Source: Paenibacillus pectinilyticus (GTDB taxonomy: Bacteria; Bacillota; Bacilli; Paenibacillales; NBRC-103111). From it: DNA of 64,000 nucleotides. Shown piece by piece: positions 28,518-36,836 of this stretch. Made by a program: the position numbers and the translations under genes. The stretch covers positions 1,232,433 to 1,296,432 of the forward strand of contig NZ_LYPC01000027.1 in NCBI RefSeq assembly GCF_001700435.1, in the 5' to 3' direction. Position 1 is the first letter of the stretch. Each line of letters starts with the position of its first letter. The notes below the pieces were generated by a model. The model did no database searches, had not been told where the DNA came from, and was given only the letters and a program-made list of their open reading frames with translations.

Positions 28518-29470
28518 ATGGGATTATGGTCTAAGGAACAGCTGCGGCAATTCATTAAGGAGAACAAACTTGTAACGGCACAAGATGCCCAGAATGCACT
28601 AAAGGAGCTCTTCGCTGAGACACTGCAGGAGATGTTGGAAGCTGAGCTCGATGCGCATTTAGGGTACGAGAAACACGACATTCAGAACAAACAAACCACC
28701 AACAGCAGAAACGGCAAAAGCAAGAAAACGATCATCAGCGAATATGGGGAACATGAAATCGAAGTGCCACGGGATCGTCAAGGTGAGTTTGAGCCAGTTG
28801 TTGTGAAGAAGCACCAATCAACTGTAACGGGCATTGAGGATCAGATTGTTGCCATGTACGCCAAAGGTCAGCGCGAGAGATATTCAGGATCACCTCGAGC
28901 AATTGTACGGTATTGAAGTCTCACCTACGATGATTTCCAATTGATCACCTGTGTCGACAACCTGACTGGCTTTTCCCAAGCCATTTCAGCCTCTTTTCCC
29001 AAAACAGATCCAGAAATGCATCATTCACCAGATCCGGAATTCGACCCGTTATGTGTCCTATAAGGATATTAAGAAGGTAACGGCAGCCTTGAAGCCCATT
29101 TACAAAGCAGCAACAGAAGATGCGGTTGCTGGAACTTGACCTATTTGAAGAAGCCTGGGGCGGCAAGTATCCTTTGATCATCCGTTCATGGCGTTCTAAC
29201 TGGGATGAATTGGCCACCTTCTTCAAGTACCCGCCTGAGCTTCGAAAGCTCATCTATACCATCAATATGATTGAGAGTTACCATCGCCAGCTTCGTAAGG
29301 TTACGAATGGGAAAAGTATTTTCCCCACAGACGAGGCCCTATTGAAAATGCTTTATCTCTCCACAATGGATGTCGTTCGTAAATGGACCGGCCGAGTACA
29401 GAATTGGGGCCAGATTTTACTCCAACTTTCGGTCTTCTTTCCCGATCGCATCGGCCAATTTTTACGCTGA
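28518..29470 (+). pseudogene. IS256-family transposase, internal deletion and frameshifts
   Basis: ATG 28518 opens the N-terminal part (LRQFIKENKLVTAQDAQNAL, DAHLGYEKHD, SGSRNGKS-like TNSRNGKSKKT). Near 28867 two bases appear lost and the frame moves to RDIQDHLEQLYGIEVSPTMI. About 80 residues are then missing, and the sequence resumes with CVDNLTGFSQAISASFPKTD. The C-terminal part from about 29030 to 29470 (YVSYKDIKKV, ELDLFEEAWGGKYP, NMIESYHRQLRK) is in frame again. The segment with part of the DDE triad is gone. Confidence 0.85.
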
Positions 29471-29476
29471 AAATTT

Positions 29477-29503
29477 TTTCTCCCCTCGGGGAGAAATCTT
29501 TTT
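29477..29503 (+). terminator. Terminator hairpin after the IS256 transposase
   Basis: TTTCTCCCC pairs with GGGGAGAAA around a two-base loop and is followed by TCTTTTT, seven bases after the transposase stop. Confidence 0.8.
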
Positions 29504-29535
29504 AAAAGAGTTTACACAAAGATCTTGACAGACCC

Positions 29536-29637
29536 TGGGGGTCAACTCTCAGCCTTTTGGGAATCAGCTTCATAACTAAATCGCACCGCGGCAGCCGCTA
29601 TTTAGCTATTAGTGACGCTCGTAGATTCGATTGTTAG
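29536..29637 (+). other. Short open tail of an unknown gene beside IS256
   Basis: A 33-codon open frame ends ITKSHRGSRYLAISDARRF just right of the IS256 end. It may be the last part of a gene interrupted by the element, but I do not recognise it. From here to 29830 no other gene is visible; the stretch is AT-rich. Confidence 0.2.
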
Positions 29638-29830
29638 TACAAGTTACATAACAGCAACTTCCAGTCTCTTCAGGGACTTTGGTTGATAATATGATAATAG
29701 TAACTCCTATTAACTATATGTACTTTTCAACCCAAGAATTGAAAAATTATCTTATGTAGTAAGTATATTGATACCGATTTTTGGTGATAATGAAAGTATA
29801 ATTTATTTTCGTCAATGGGGGTTAGTTATT

Positions 29831-30313
29831 ATGTTTACAGATCTCAAACAAAGTTTCGAGAAATTCATTAATCATTCGCAAGCCAATTTTATGTTTGTTG
29901 ATGGTTCTACTGGTATTGGAAAAACAACTTTTGCAAAAGAGTTAATAAGAGAATTGAACTCCGATGAAACTTCAGTCATATACACTCAAGCTCCTTATAT
30001 CGACAATGAAAGGGAGTTTATACTTTCATTATTGAGAGAAGAAATGATATTTTACAAAAATATGTCTAAAGCTGATCTGAAAACAATTCTATTAAGAAAG
30101 GTATCAAGTTGTAGGTTTCTAGTAATTGATGATTCGCAAAATCTATTACATTCATATAGGTTATGGATGAATCATTTCTTGTTTATGTCATGGCTTGTAA
30201 ATGAGACTGATATCAAAATTTTATACTTAGGTACAATTCCTTTTGAACACAAGCTTGAAGAATACGATACAATTCGCAGAAGAAGCGTCATATACAATTT
30301 GACGGCATCTTAG
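29831..30313 (+). CDS. AAA-type P-loop ATPase, possibly C-terminally truncated
   Basis: The frame is open from 29768, but ATG 29831 ([12 protein letters not shown]), ten bases after GGGGG, is the better start, giving 160 residues. Walker A is GSTGIGKTT near residues 26-34 and Walker B is FLVIDDSQ near 96-103. A later [11 protein letters not shown] strand and a RRR stretch look like sensor-1 and arginine elements. The order resembles small AAA_22/TniB/TnsC-like transposition ATPases, but the lid domain is missing or very short, and no partner transposase of that type is near. A defence or replication ATPase is equally possible. A terminator follows immediately. Confidence 0.55.
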   Translation: MFTDLKQSFEKFINHSQANFMFVDGSTGIGKTTFAKELIRELNSDETSVIYTQAPYIDNEREFILSLLREEMIFYKNMSKADLKTILLRKVSSCRFLVIDDSQNLLHSYRLWMNHFLFMSWLVNETDIKILYLGTIPFEHKLEEYDTIRRRSVIYNLTAS

Positions 30314-30324
30314 AAACTTCAACG

Positions 30325-30358
30325 AAAAAACACGAGCCAACTGGTATCGTGTTTTTTT
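30325..30358 (+). terminator. Rho-independent terminator after the ATPase gene
   Basis: AAAAAACACGA and TCGTGTTTTTT form the stem, with GCC/GGT pairs extending it and a T-run at the end. It separates the ATPase gene from the phage early genes. Confidence 0.85.
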
Positions 30359-30849
30359 GTGCGGAAACGACTAGTTTGCGACGAATCATCTTACAGAATT
30401 CATGCGAAATGTCAATTCATGATACAGAAAGCGCCAAAACCATGTTACAAAAACACCAAAATAAGTTTAGTAATAGCGACAAAACAAGTTACAATTATCA
30501 AGGCGTGGCGGTCTTTACTTTTACACTAGCTGTAGATCGTCCATTCAGCGGAAATGACGGTAAAAAAGAAGCTGACTTCATCAACATCGTAGCCTGGAGG
30601 CAACTTGCAGAAACGTGTGCGAATTACCTCAGAAAAGGTAGATTGACCGCTATTGAAGGGCGCATACAGGTGCGAAATTATGACAACAACGAGGGTAAAC
30701 GAGTGTATGTGACTGAGGTGATTGCGGATAATGTGCGATTTCTTGAGTCTAACGGCGGTGGCAAAGAAAAAGAAGAGTCGAAGCAACAAGATCCATTCAA
30801 AGACGATGGCAAGCCTATAGATATATCTGATGACGATCTCCCATTTTGA
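30349..30849 (+). CDS. ssb: Single-stranded DNA-binding protein with an altered N-terminus
   Basis: From about residue 50 this is a normal SSB OB-fold ([49 protein letters not shown]) with an acidic tail ending DDDLPF, the tip that recruits partner proteins. The first strand of the fold (the usual MLNRVILIGRLTKDPELR block) is missing. In its place are 50 unrelated codons with no good ribosome site. The gene looks cut at its 5' side and joined to foreign DNA, probably by the event that fixed the left edge of the prophage. Function may be lost. The true start is uncertain (ATG 30409 and 30442 are internal candidates). Confidence 0.7.
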   Translation: MFFCAETTSLRRIILQNSCEMSIHDTESAKTMLQKHQNKFSNSDKTSYNYQGVAVFTFTLAVDRPFSGNDGKKEADFINIVAWRQLAETCANYLRKGRLTAIEGRIQVRNYDNNEGKRVYVTEVIADNVRFLESNGGGKEKEESKQQDPFKDDGKPIDISDDDLPF

Positions 30850-30857
30850 GGTGACAT

Positions 30858-31103
30858 ATGACTGAGACGGTAAAAGTTAAATTCTATTGCGGAATGTATC
30901 GCGGTCCAGCTAAGTGGAAACTGGGTTCTGATTGGTACAAAGAACCAGATGAGTGCTGCAATGAAGGAGTAATTGAGGTTGATGCAGTTGAATGGGACGA
31001 AGAGTACGTAAGTCACATCTGCAGTTCATGCGGAAATGAACTTCATCAGTGTGATGACCACTTTGAGCTGTTTGAGGTGACACATGACCCTATTCACCCT
31101 TAA
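30858..31103 (+). CDS. Small phage protein with a CxxC pair
   Basis: 81 residues, ATG eight bases after the ssb stop with GAGGTGA as ribosome site. Two Cys pairs (YCGMY...CC and HICSSCGNELHQC) suggest a zinc-binding fold. No family recognised. The 3' end overlaps the HNH gene by 20 bases. Confidence 0.6.
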   Translation: MTETVKVKFYCGMYRGPAKWKLGSDWYKEPDECCNEGVIEVDAVEWDEEYVSHICSSCGNELHQCDDHFELFEVTHDPIHP

Positions 31104-31491
31104 CGCATGCCCGAAGCCACAACATAAACGTAACGCACCAACAGCAAAACAGCGGGGCTCCATCAGACCTTCTGTAAGGCTCCAATTAGCAGCTAGATCA
31201 AACGGACGATGTGAGCATTGTGGACGAGGTGGAATCGCTCTACAGGCGGCGCATACGGTCAGACGTTGGCAGATAGAAGGACGCACGACAGTAAATGAGT
31301 TGGCTCACCTCTGCGTAGAGTGTCATTCCTGGGCGGATACGACGGGCGAGGGTAGAGAGTGGCTTGAAGAGTTCAGGAGTAAATTGCAGGCGCTAGCGGC
31401 ATCGAAACGGCCGAATCAGCTTAGCGATAGCGGGGGGCCGATGGTGGGCCTCCGTAATGTGAAGAAACAAAATGAATATGCCTGTTCATAG
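31084..31491 (+). CDS. HNH endonuclease
   Basis: 135 residues. CEHCGRGG (first zinc Cys pair), LQAAHTVRRW and LAHLCVECHSWADTTGEG form the HNH zinc site and catalytic His region. Position in the early region differs from the terminase-linked HNH proteins, so a recombination or homing role is more likely than packaging. It overlaps the preceding gene by 20 bases. Confidence 0.8.
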   Translation: MTLFTLNACPKPQHKRNAPTAKQRGSIRPSVRLQLAARSNGRCEHCGRGGIALQAAHTVRRWQIEGRTTVNELAHLCVECHSWADTTGEGREWLEEFRSKLQALAASKRPNQLSDSGGPMVGLRNVKKQNEYACS

Positions 31492-31514
31492 AGAGATAAA
31501 AGGAGTGGAGTGCC

Positions 31515-32057
31515 ATACAGTTTGTACAGCCAATTCGAAGTGTCGAGAAGCTGGATGAGATGAAACGGGTTTTACTGAAACGCTCGAATCGGGATTGGTT
31601 TTTGCTAGTGATGGGAATTAACGTGGGGCTGCGCATTGGTGATCTGCTTCAGCTTAACGTCCGCGATGTGCGGAACAAGTCACACTTGACGCATAAAGAG
31701 CGCAAGACTGGCAAGATGCGGCGCTTCCCGATAAATGCGGAGCTGCGCGAAATCATTAACGCATACATCAAAGGCAAGAAGGATAGCGATCCGTTGTTCC
31801 CAAGCTATCGAACGAAGCTGAACATCAAACGAGTGCAAGCATATCGCATCCTAAACATTGCGGCAGCGGAAGTCGGGCTGTCGGAGATCGGGACGCACAC
31901 GCTGAGGAAGACGTTTGGCTATCACTTTTACAAGCGGTACAAGGATGTGGCGCTGCTACAGCAGATATTCAACCACAGCGCGCCGAGCATCACTCTTAGG
32001 TACATTGGAATCAATCAAGACATTATTGACGAGGCCGTGGGAGGGTTCCATCTATGA
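31515..32057 (+). CDS. Minimal tyrosine recombinase (catalytic domain only), apparent ATA start
   Basis: Catalytic residues are present: Arg (INVGLRIGD), His-x-x-Arg (GTHTLRKTFGYHFY), His (FNHSAPS) and Tyr (LRYIGI). At 165-180 residues it lacks the arm- and core-binding domains of full integrases. The first ATG (31560) has only a weak ribosome site. Fifteen codons upstream, AAAGGAG is correctly placed before ATA 31515, giving (M)QFVQPIRSVEKLDE, the usual start of this family, so either a rare ATA start or a mutated ATG. It may resolve dimers or integrate the phage. It is the only phage-linked recombinase in the window. It overlaps the methylase gene by four bases. Confidence 0.8.
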   Translation: MQFVQPIRSVEKLDEMKRVLLKRSNRDWFLLVMGINVGLRIGDLLQLNVRDVRNKSHLTHKERKTGKMRRFPINAELREIINAYIKGKKDSDPLFPSYRTKLNIKRVQAYRILNIAAAEVGLSEIGTHTLRKTFGYHFYKRYKDVALLQQIFNHSAPSITLRYIGINQDIIDEAVGGFHL

Positions 32058-32512
32058 CTGAAAAAATGTCAGTACATTATTCATCAGCAACAGATTTATG
32101 GGCTACACCTCAAGACTTTTTTGATAAATTGCACACTGAGTTCGGGTTTGAATTAGATGTGTGTGCCCTTTCCGATAATGCAAAGTGCAATAAATTCTTT
32201 TCACCATCCGATGACGGTCTCTTTCAAAAATGGGAAGGTATCTGTTGGATGAACCCACCATACGGACGTGGAATCAAGGATTGGGTACAGAAAGCATATG
32301 AGTCGTCTCTAGATGGAGCCACAGTGGTTTGTCTTCTGCCAGCAAGGACGGATACACGGTGGTGGCATGATTACTGTATGCATGGAGAGATTAGATTTGT
32401 CAAAGGAAGGCTGAAATTTGGAGGAGTAAAGGATAACGCTCCGTTTCCAAATGCCGTTGTGATTTTTAGGGGAAACAGGACGTATGAGAATCCAATTGTT
32501 AGTGCGATGTGA
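32054..32512 (+). CDS. Phage DNA N-6-adenine methyltransferase (Dam family, PF05869)
   Basis: 152 residues. The catalytic NPPYG motif is at residues 67-71 (CWMNPPYGRG). WATPQDFFDKLHTEF at the start and RLKFGG...APFPNAVVIF near the end are characteristic of the phage Dam family. It methylates adenine in the phage genome, probably against host restriction. Overlaps the recombinase stop (ATGA). Confidence 0.88.
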   Translation: MTEKMSVHYSSATDLWATPQDFFDKLHTEFGFELDVCALSDNAKCNKFFSPSDDGLFQKWEGICWMNPPYGRGIKDWVQKAYESSLDGATVVCLLPARTDTRWWHDYCMHGEIRFVKGRLKFGGVKDNAPFPNAVVIFRGNRTYENPIVSAM

Positions 32513-32552
32513 TGAACATTCGCTGAATATTGAGGGTCATAAGGAGGAAAAC

Positions 32553-32651
32553 ATGCACGATACACCTGAAAAAGAGTCGGCTTACACCGCACTGGCTAGA
32601 CCGAATACGCTACTTGCCGCACGTCATATCCTGGGGATTATGGGAAGTTAG
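32553..32651 (+). CDS. Tiny phage ORF, 32 residues
   Basis: ATG preceded by a strong AAGGAGG with seven-base spacing. The product MHDTPEKESAYTALARPNTL... ends in ILGIMGS. It fills the gap between the methylase and YopX genes. No function known. Confidence 0.45.
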   Translation: MHDTPEKESAYTALARPNTLLAARHILGIMGS

Positions 32652-32660
32652 GGGGAGAGT

Positions 32661-33086
32661 ATGAGAGAGTATAAGTTTCGTGCTAAGAATTTCAAAGGTG
32701 AATGGGAATATGGTACCTACGCATACGGGTGTTTCTATCCAGACAGCCGAAAGACTCACCGGATATTCCCATCAAGCGAAGAGGTTGACGAGGAAACATT
32801 AGGTCAATTTACTGGCCTAACGGATCGCGATGGTAAGGAGATCTACGAGGGTGACATTCTACGATTCCCTCCTGAAAGTTGGAGAGACGATAAAAACTAC
32901 ATTGGGTATGAAGTTTATTATCACGACAATGATTTTGCTGATAAACATGTTGGCTACCAGTTCAGAATGAAATTTTACGGGAATTTGTGTGGTGGAGAAT
33001 GTAAAGCTTATATGCTGCCAAAGTACACTTCGAAAATGGTTGTCATCGGTAACATATACGAACCTGTACTGGAGGCCACCACATGA
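32661..33086 (+). CDS. YopX-family phage protein (copy 1)
   Basis: 141 residues. Begins MREYKFRAKN and contains QFTGLTDRDGKEIYEGDIL and VVIGNIYEPVLE, the signatures of PF09643. YopX proteins are common in Gram-positive phages; their function is unknown. The start has GGGGGAGAG upstream. It overlaps the next YopX gene by four bases. Confidence 0.85.
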   Translation: MREYKFRAKNFKGEWEYGTYAYGCFYPDSRKTHRIFPSSEEVDEETLGQFTGLTDRDGKEIYEGDILRFPPESWRDDKNYIGYEVYYHDNDFADKHVGYQFRMKFYGNLCGGECKAYMLPKYTSKMVVIGNIYEPVLEATT

Positions 33087-33436
33087 GGGATTACCGTTTT
33101 CGCGTATGGAACCCAGCCACCGAGACAATGACGTACAACGTGGGGTTAGACAGTATATCGGAGTATGCGGATGAGACGTTGGTGAAGATGCTTCAAAGTG
33201 GAATTAAGGATCGAAAGGGAAATAACATTTACGAAGGTGATCGATTAGAAATCTACCGTAATAATGGTTTCGACGATAGGACAGATGAATTTATCGTTAT
33301 TTTCTTTAGGGGAGGTTTCGGTGTCGATGATGGGTTGGAACTTTGGGAGTACGAGGATGATTACAAAAGAGGTAACGGCTACATGGAAGTAATCGGCAAC
33401 ATCTACATGACGCCTGAACTTTTGAAGAAGGAATAA
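33083..33436 (+). CDS. YopX-family phage protein (copy 2)
   Basis: 117 residues. MRDYRFRVWN, GIKDRKGNNIYEGDRL and MEVIGNIYMTPELL match the YopX pattern. Directly downstream of copy 1 with an ATGA overlap, so probably a tandem duplication that has diverged strongly in the middle. Confidence 0.83.
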   Translation: MRDYRFRVWNPATETMTYNVGLDSISEYADETLVKMLQSGIKDRKGNNIYEGDRLEIYRNNGFDDRTDEFIVIFFRGGFGVDDGLELWEYEDDYKRGNGYMEVIGNIYMTPELLKKE

Positions 33437-33449
33437 AGGAGGGATCAAG

Positions 33450-34286
33450 GTGGCTACATACCGTCAAATACACATCAGTTTTTGGCAAGATGGTTTTGTT
33501 CTCGGACTAACTCCGGAGGAGAAATACTTCTACCTGTACCTGATGAGCAATAGCAAAACGACTCAATGCGGGATATACGAGTTACCGAAGCGTGTCATTG
33601 AGATGGAAACGGGTTACAACCGCGAGACAGTGGACAAGTTGTTGAACAGATTCATGCAGTACAGAAAGATCATGTATATCGATGATACACAGGAAATCAT
33701 GATTACAAATTGGATGAAGCATAATGCAATCAAAAGTAGAGCTGTTATGACGTGTATCGCTAAGGAATTAGGATTTATCAAATATAAACCATTCATAAGT
33801 GTATTTCTAAAGGTATGTAACGAGATTAAATACCCTATTGAGACCGTGTATAGACAGTCTAGTGACGGTCTAGGGAGACTCAGGGGAGACTCGGGGGAAG
33901 AAGAAGAAAAAGAAGAAGAAAAAGAAGAAGAAGAAGAAGAAGCGCCACCGCACTCATCTAATGGTCATGAAACCAAACTCACAAAATGGTTTAACGAGTA
34001 TCAAATTGATGGTGGAATCGATGCGTTGCATGATGTGTTCTCCTACGTCGGTAAAGCAGATTTAGAAGTCATCGAGAAAGCCATGCGTAAGTCTAGAGGC
34101 AAGCACATTAACTACTTCTGCAAAGTCATGAATGAGTGGATATCAGAACGTAAAACGAAAGCATCTGATTTTCAAGTTATTGATTTTAAAACAGAGACGC
34201 TGCAACGATCAGCACCACAGGAATTCATACCCGATGAGGACGATGAGGTATACCAAATGATCAAGGCGGTAAACGGCGATGTTTGA
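33450..34286 (+). CDS. Phage replication initiation protein (winged-helix N-terminus, DnaD-like)
   Basis: 278 residues. The N-terminal 110 (YRQIHISFWQDGFVLGLTPE, YGIYELPKRVI-like, GYNRETVDKLLNRF) match the winged-helix domain of phage O/DnaD-type initiators. A Glu-rich linker (residues about 149-164), encoded by a pure purine run, leads to a small C-terminal helical domain. It should open the origin and load the helicase encoded by the next gene, with which it overlaps by eight bases. The origin may lie within this gene. Confidence 0.78.
   Translation: MATYRQIHISFWQDGFVLGLTPEEKYFYLYLMSNSKTTQCGIYELPKRVIEMETGYNRETVDKLLNRFMQYRKIMYIDDTQEIMITNWMKHNAIKSRAVMTCIAKELGFIKYKPFISVFLKVCNEIKYPIETVYRQSSDGLGRLRGDSGEEEEKEEEKEEEEEEAPPHSSNGHETKLTKWFNEYQIDGGIDALHDVFSYVGKADLEVIEKAMRKSRGKHINYFCKVMNEWISERKTKASDFQVIDFKTETLQRSAPQEFIPDEDDEVYQMIKAVNGDV
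33854..33943 (+). repeat. Repeat cluster and purine run, candidate phage origin
   Basis: GTCTAG occurs twice (33857 and 33868 area) and GGGAGACTC twice in tandem, followed at once by about 45 bases made only of A and G (GAA repeats). Repeats inside the initiator gene, next to a low-stability or triplex-prone tract, are typical of lambda-like phage origins. Confidence 0.4.
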
Positions 34287-35565
34287 TACAGAAGTTATTG
34301 AGTCGCAGATCCTTGGAACATTGTTGCTTGATCCGACACTGGTAAGAGATACGTTAACCAATATCAACGTGGATATGTTTATGAGCGCAGTCCACAAAAA
34401 TATATTCGTCATGCTTGAGAAGCTTAATGCAAAGGGAGTCGAGGCCAGCTTAAACAATGTGGCAATCAACTTCAGCAACAGCATTCATAAAGTTGGTGGA
34501 ATCGGATACCTGTCAGAAATGATGGGGTCCGTGCCATCGGTGAATCAGTTTAGCTATGTTCTAACAAAGTTCATTGAGTTTGACGCGAGACGCAAATTCA
34601 ATCATTTGCTTGAGACATACAAAGGCATTGTCAGTGATCCATTAGCAACGGATTTCGAAGAGATGCTTAACGAGTTCGAACAAAAAGCTTTAGAGATCAG
34701 GCCGAGGTCACTAGAGAAGGAAAGCCGCATTGACGGACTTGTCGACTGGTACGAGGAATTAGAACTCAAGATGTCGGATCCCAATCGAGCATTTGGCATG
34801 ATGACTGGATACTCGCAACTCGATAAATTAACTCTCGGATTCCAACGTTCGGACTTCTTCGCTTTAGGAGCCAGGACAAGTATGGGGAAGTCGGCATTCG
34901 CCAATGAACTCGCAGCCAACATTGCAAAAAAAGGACTAAAAGTGGCGATGTTCAGCCTTGAGATGAACAAAGCACAAATTTACAACCGGTTCGTAGCAAG
35001 CATGGCAAGAATATCATTACAGGATCTGAGGATAGGTAAGGTCCAACCTGAGAAGCGAGATGATATCGGTGCAGCAATGAGCATTATCTCGAAAATAACC
35101 ATCAACGACACGCGTGGTATTACGGCCGATTACATAGCCAGCGAAATGCGACGGCTGAAACGGCAAGAAGGTTTGGACTTTGTTATCATCGACTACCTTC
35201 AGGAGATCGTCGAAGGTTCTGAAAAGAACGATAACTCGGGATCAGCATTACACCGAGTGTGCCAAAAGATCCGGATAGCCGCTAAAGAATGCGATTGCTT
35301 CGTACTCGGATTATCCCAACTCAAGCAAGACATCGACGCAAGACAGCAGAAACGCCCGATCATCTCTGACTTAACAGGGAGTGCAGCGATAGGAGCTGTA
35401 GCCGACGGCATCATCCTTCTATACCGCGATGAATACTACAACCCAGATACCGCAGAACAAGGAATACTCGAGGTCAATCTAGCTAAGCAGCGGAATGGTC
35501 CAACGGGACTGGTGAAGCTTAAATACGACAAGGTGTACCAAACGATCACAAACAACTATTTCTAG
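34279..35565 (+). CDS. Replicative DNA helicase, DnaB family
   Basis: 428 residues, close to bacterial DnaB length. The N-terminal domain (ESQILGTLLLDPTLVRDTL) and the RecA-like motor with Walker A GARTSMGKSAFANEL (Lys204) are present, as are VIIDYLQEI (Walker B), DLTGSAAIGAVADGIILLYR and a final VKLKYDKVYQTITN. It unwinds the phage origin with the upstream initiator. No helicase loader of the DnaC type was seen; the initiator may load it. Confidence 0.93.
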   Translation: MFDTEVIESQILGTLLLDPTLVRDTLTNINVDMFMSAVHKNIFVMLEKLNAKGVEASLNNVAINFSNSIHKVGGIGYLSEMMGSVPSVNQFSYVLTKFIEFDARRKFNHLLETYKGIVSDPLATDFEEMLNEFEQKALEIRPRSLEKESRIDGLVDWYEELELKMSDPNRAFGMMTGYSQLDKLTLGFQRSDFFALGARTSMGKSAFANELAANIAKKGLKVAMFSLEMNKAQIYNRFVASMARISLQDLRIGKVQPEKRDDIGAAMSIISKITINDTRGITADYIASEMRRLKRQEGLDFVIIDYLQEIVEGSEKNDNSGSALHRVCQKIRIAAKECDCFVLGLSQLKQDIDARQQKRPIISDLTGSAAIGAVADGIILLYRDEYYNPDTAEQGILEVNLAKQRNGPTGLVKLKYDKVYQTITNNYF

Positions 35566-35575
35566 GAGTGGTGAC

Positions 35576-35710
35576 ATGGACGCAATCATTAAAGCGGTCG
35601 CACACATCGAGGAAATGATGCAACAAGAGAAGGACCCACTGAAACAATGGAAATACAGGATGGTGCTAGCAGAGATGGTCAGGAAATTGGAGCTTCTAAA
35701 ATCCGCATAA
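35576..35710 (+). CDS. Small helical phage protein, 44 residues
   Basis: ATG preceded by TAGGAGTGG. MDAIIKAVAHIEEMMQQEKD... is predicted helical. It lies ten bases after dnaB and 12 before the next gene. Function unknown. Confidence 0.55.
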   Translation: MDAIIKAVAHIEEMMQQEKDPLKQWKYRMVLAEMVRKLELLKSA

Positions 35711-35722
35711 GGAGTGGTTACC

Positions 35723-36205
35723 ATGAACGCTATTGAACGGAGGAACAAACGTGTAAGGAGATTTAGCATACTCAAACAAATCGAGTCGCTCGAGAAAAGT
35801 AACTGTGAGGTCTGCCCGAACAGAACTAGCACAGATTCTACCTGCTGCAAAGTTTGTCCGGTACCCGATATGTTGAGCGAGTTAGGCGACGAGTTGATAA
35901 AGATCAGTGAACGCACCTACGTGGTATCCATCAAAGAGGGCGGAAGTTCGAAGTATAAGCAGAAAATGAAATCAGAGACACATTACTCCAGAGGTAAGCA
36001 AAGAAGAGTGAACGCGCCACGTAACTCGTTTACCAAGGATGAGTATATCGCTGGAATCGCTATGTACGGTAAGGCATCCGTATTTGCAAGGAGCATGGGG
36101 TTGAACGAGAACACCGTCCGTCACAAGGCCAATAGTTGGGGAGTGAATGGGATAAAGCAGGAACAAGCGCAGGAAATGATGAGGATGAAGGAGGGGACGG
36201 CGTGA
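35723..36205 (+). CDS. Phage zinc-finger plus helix-turn-helix protein
   Basis: ATG 35723, behind AAGGAGTGG, is preferred over GTG 35714; 160 residues. The first half has four cysteines (CEVCPN...CCKVCP), a likely zinc knuckle. The second half (SFTKDEYIAGIAMYGKASVF, MGLNENTVRHKANSWG) is a helix-turn-helix. A DNA-binding regulator or replication accessory is likely. Confidence 0.65.
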   Translation: MNAIERRNKRVRRFSILKQIESLEKSNCEVCPNRTSTDSTCCKVCPVPDMLSELGDELIKISERTYVVSIKEGGSSKYKQKMKSETHYSRGKQRRVNAPRNSFTKDEYIAGIAMYGKASVFARSMGLNENTVRHKANSWGVNGIKQEQAQEMMRMKEGTA

Positions 36206-36357
36206 TCCTATATCAACTATCAGTCAACGGTATGCCTTTTGGCAAACCCATGCCTGAGCACAGAGTAGACAAGATGATCAGCTGCAGCATCACGGCGGTA
36301 TCAGGGAAGTTGGAGAAGGTAGCGGTAAAGCCGGAGTTAACGGTGGTGGGACGATGA
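36202..36357 (+). CDS. Small phage protein, 51 residues
   Basis: GTG start inside the stop of the preceding gene (GTGA), with AAGGAGG upstream. MILYQLSVNGMPFGKPMPEH..., ending VKPELTVVGR. It overlaps the HNH gene by four bases. No family recognised. Confidence 0.5.
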   Translation: MILYQLSVNGMPFGKPMPEHRVDKMISCSITAVSGKLEKVAVKPELTVVGR

Positions 36358-36836
36358 TTGCATTCACAGTGTACGGGGAGCCAGTTATTGAAAAATCAAG
36401 TTACGCAAAGGATATCACGTACATAATTACTGAAAATAGTTGTTGGGAATGCGTAAGCCACACTAAAGACAAGAAGGGATATCCGGTTATCACAAGGATG
36501 GGTAAGTTTTGGAGGTTGAGTAGGTATATTTACACGATTTCAAAGGGTGAAATACCACAGGGCATGATTATTCTTCATGCTTGCGATAATCCAAAGTGCA
36601 TCAATCCTGATCATCTTAGCGCGGGAACATCAGCTGAAAATTCACTAGATATGACTCGTAAAGGTAGACAAGCCAAGGGTGCGAAAAATGGCGGCGGCGT
36701 AAAACTAAACGAGAACAAAGTCAGGTCTATCAGGATGGACGCACGAACTCTTCAGGCGATCGCTGATGATTATCAGGTATCAAAAAAATTAATACTTCTT
36801 GTCAAGAAAAGAAGAATCTGGAGGCATGTCATATGA
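36354..36836 (+). CDS. HNH homing-type endonuclease starting with a copy of the RusA N-terminus
   Basis: 160 residues. The HNH_3 core is CWECVSHTKDKKGYPVI, ILHACDNPKCINPDHLSAGT and NSLDMTRKGRQAKG; a C-terminal helix-turn-helix (LQAIADDYQVSKKLI) is typical of DNA-targeting tails. The first 11 residues (MIAFTVYGEPV) match the start of the RusA protein encoded next (MIQFTVYGPPV). The DNA agrees at 24 of 33 positions. So the nuclease gene seems to have inserted at the start of rusA while keeping or copying its translation start. Confidence 0.82.
   Translation: MIAFTVYGEPVIEKSSYAKDITYIITENSCWECVSHTKDKKGYPVITRMGKFWRLSRYIYTISKGEIPQGMIILHACDNPKCINPDHLSAGTSAENSLDMTRKGRQAKGAKNGGGVKLNENKVRSIRMDARTLQAIADDYQVSKKLILLVKKRRIWRHVI

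Larger units (their letters stand above)
28461..29519 (+). mobile_element. IS256-family element, defective
   Basis: TTGTGTAAACTCT (28461-28473) and AGAGTTTACACAA (29507-29519) are perfect inverted repeats close to the ends of the element. The outer right end probably runs to about 29533 (CTGTCAAGATC read inward). The left outer end is less clear, suggesting that it has decayed. Confidence 0.75.

Noticed and set aside
29520-29830. tRNA or tmRNA gene as phage attachment site
   Set aside because: No cloverleaf arms or CCA end could be found. No tRNA or rRNA gene was recognised in the window.
31084-31491. HNH gene as the terminase-associated packaging nuclease
   Set aside because: That type lies right next to the terminase genes; this one is 9 kb away among early genes.
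33897-33943. GAA repeats as a possible CRISPR or microsatellite array
   Set aside because: The tract encodes the Glu-rich linker in frame and has no spacer structure. No CRISPR array is seen anywhere in the window.
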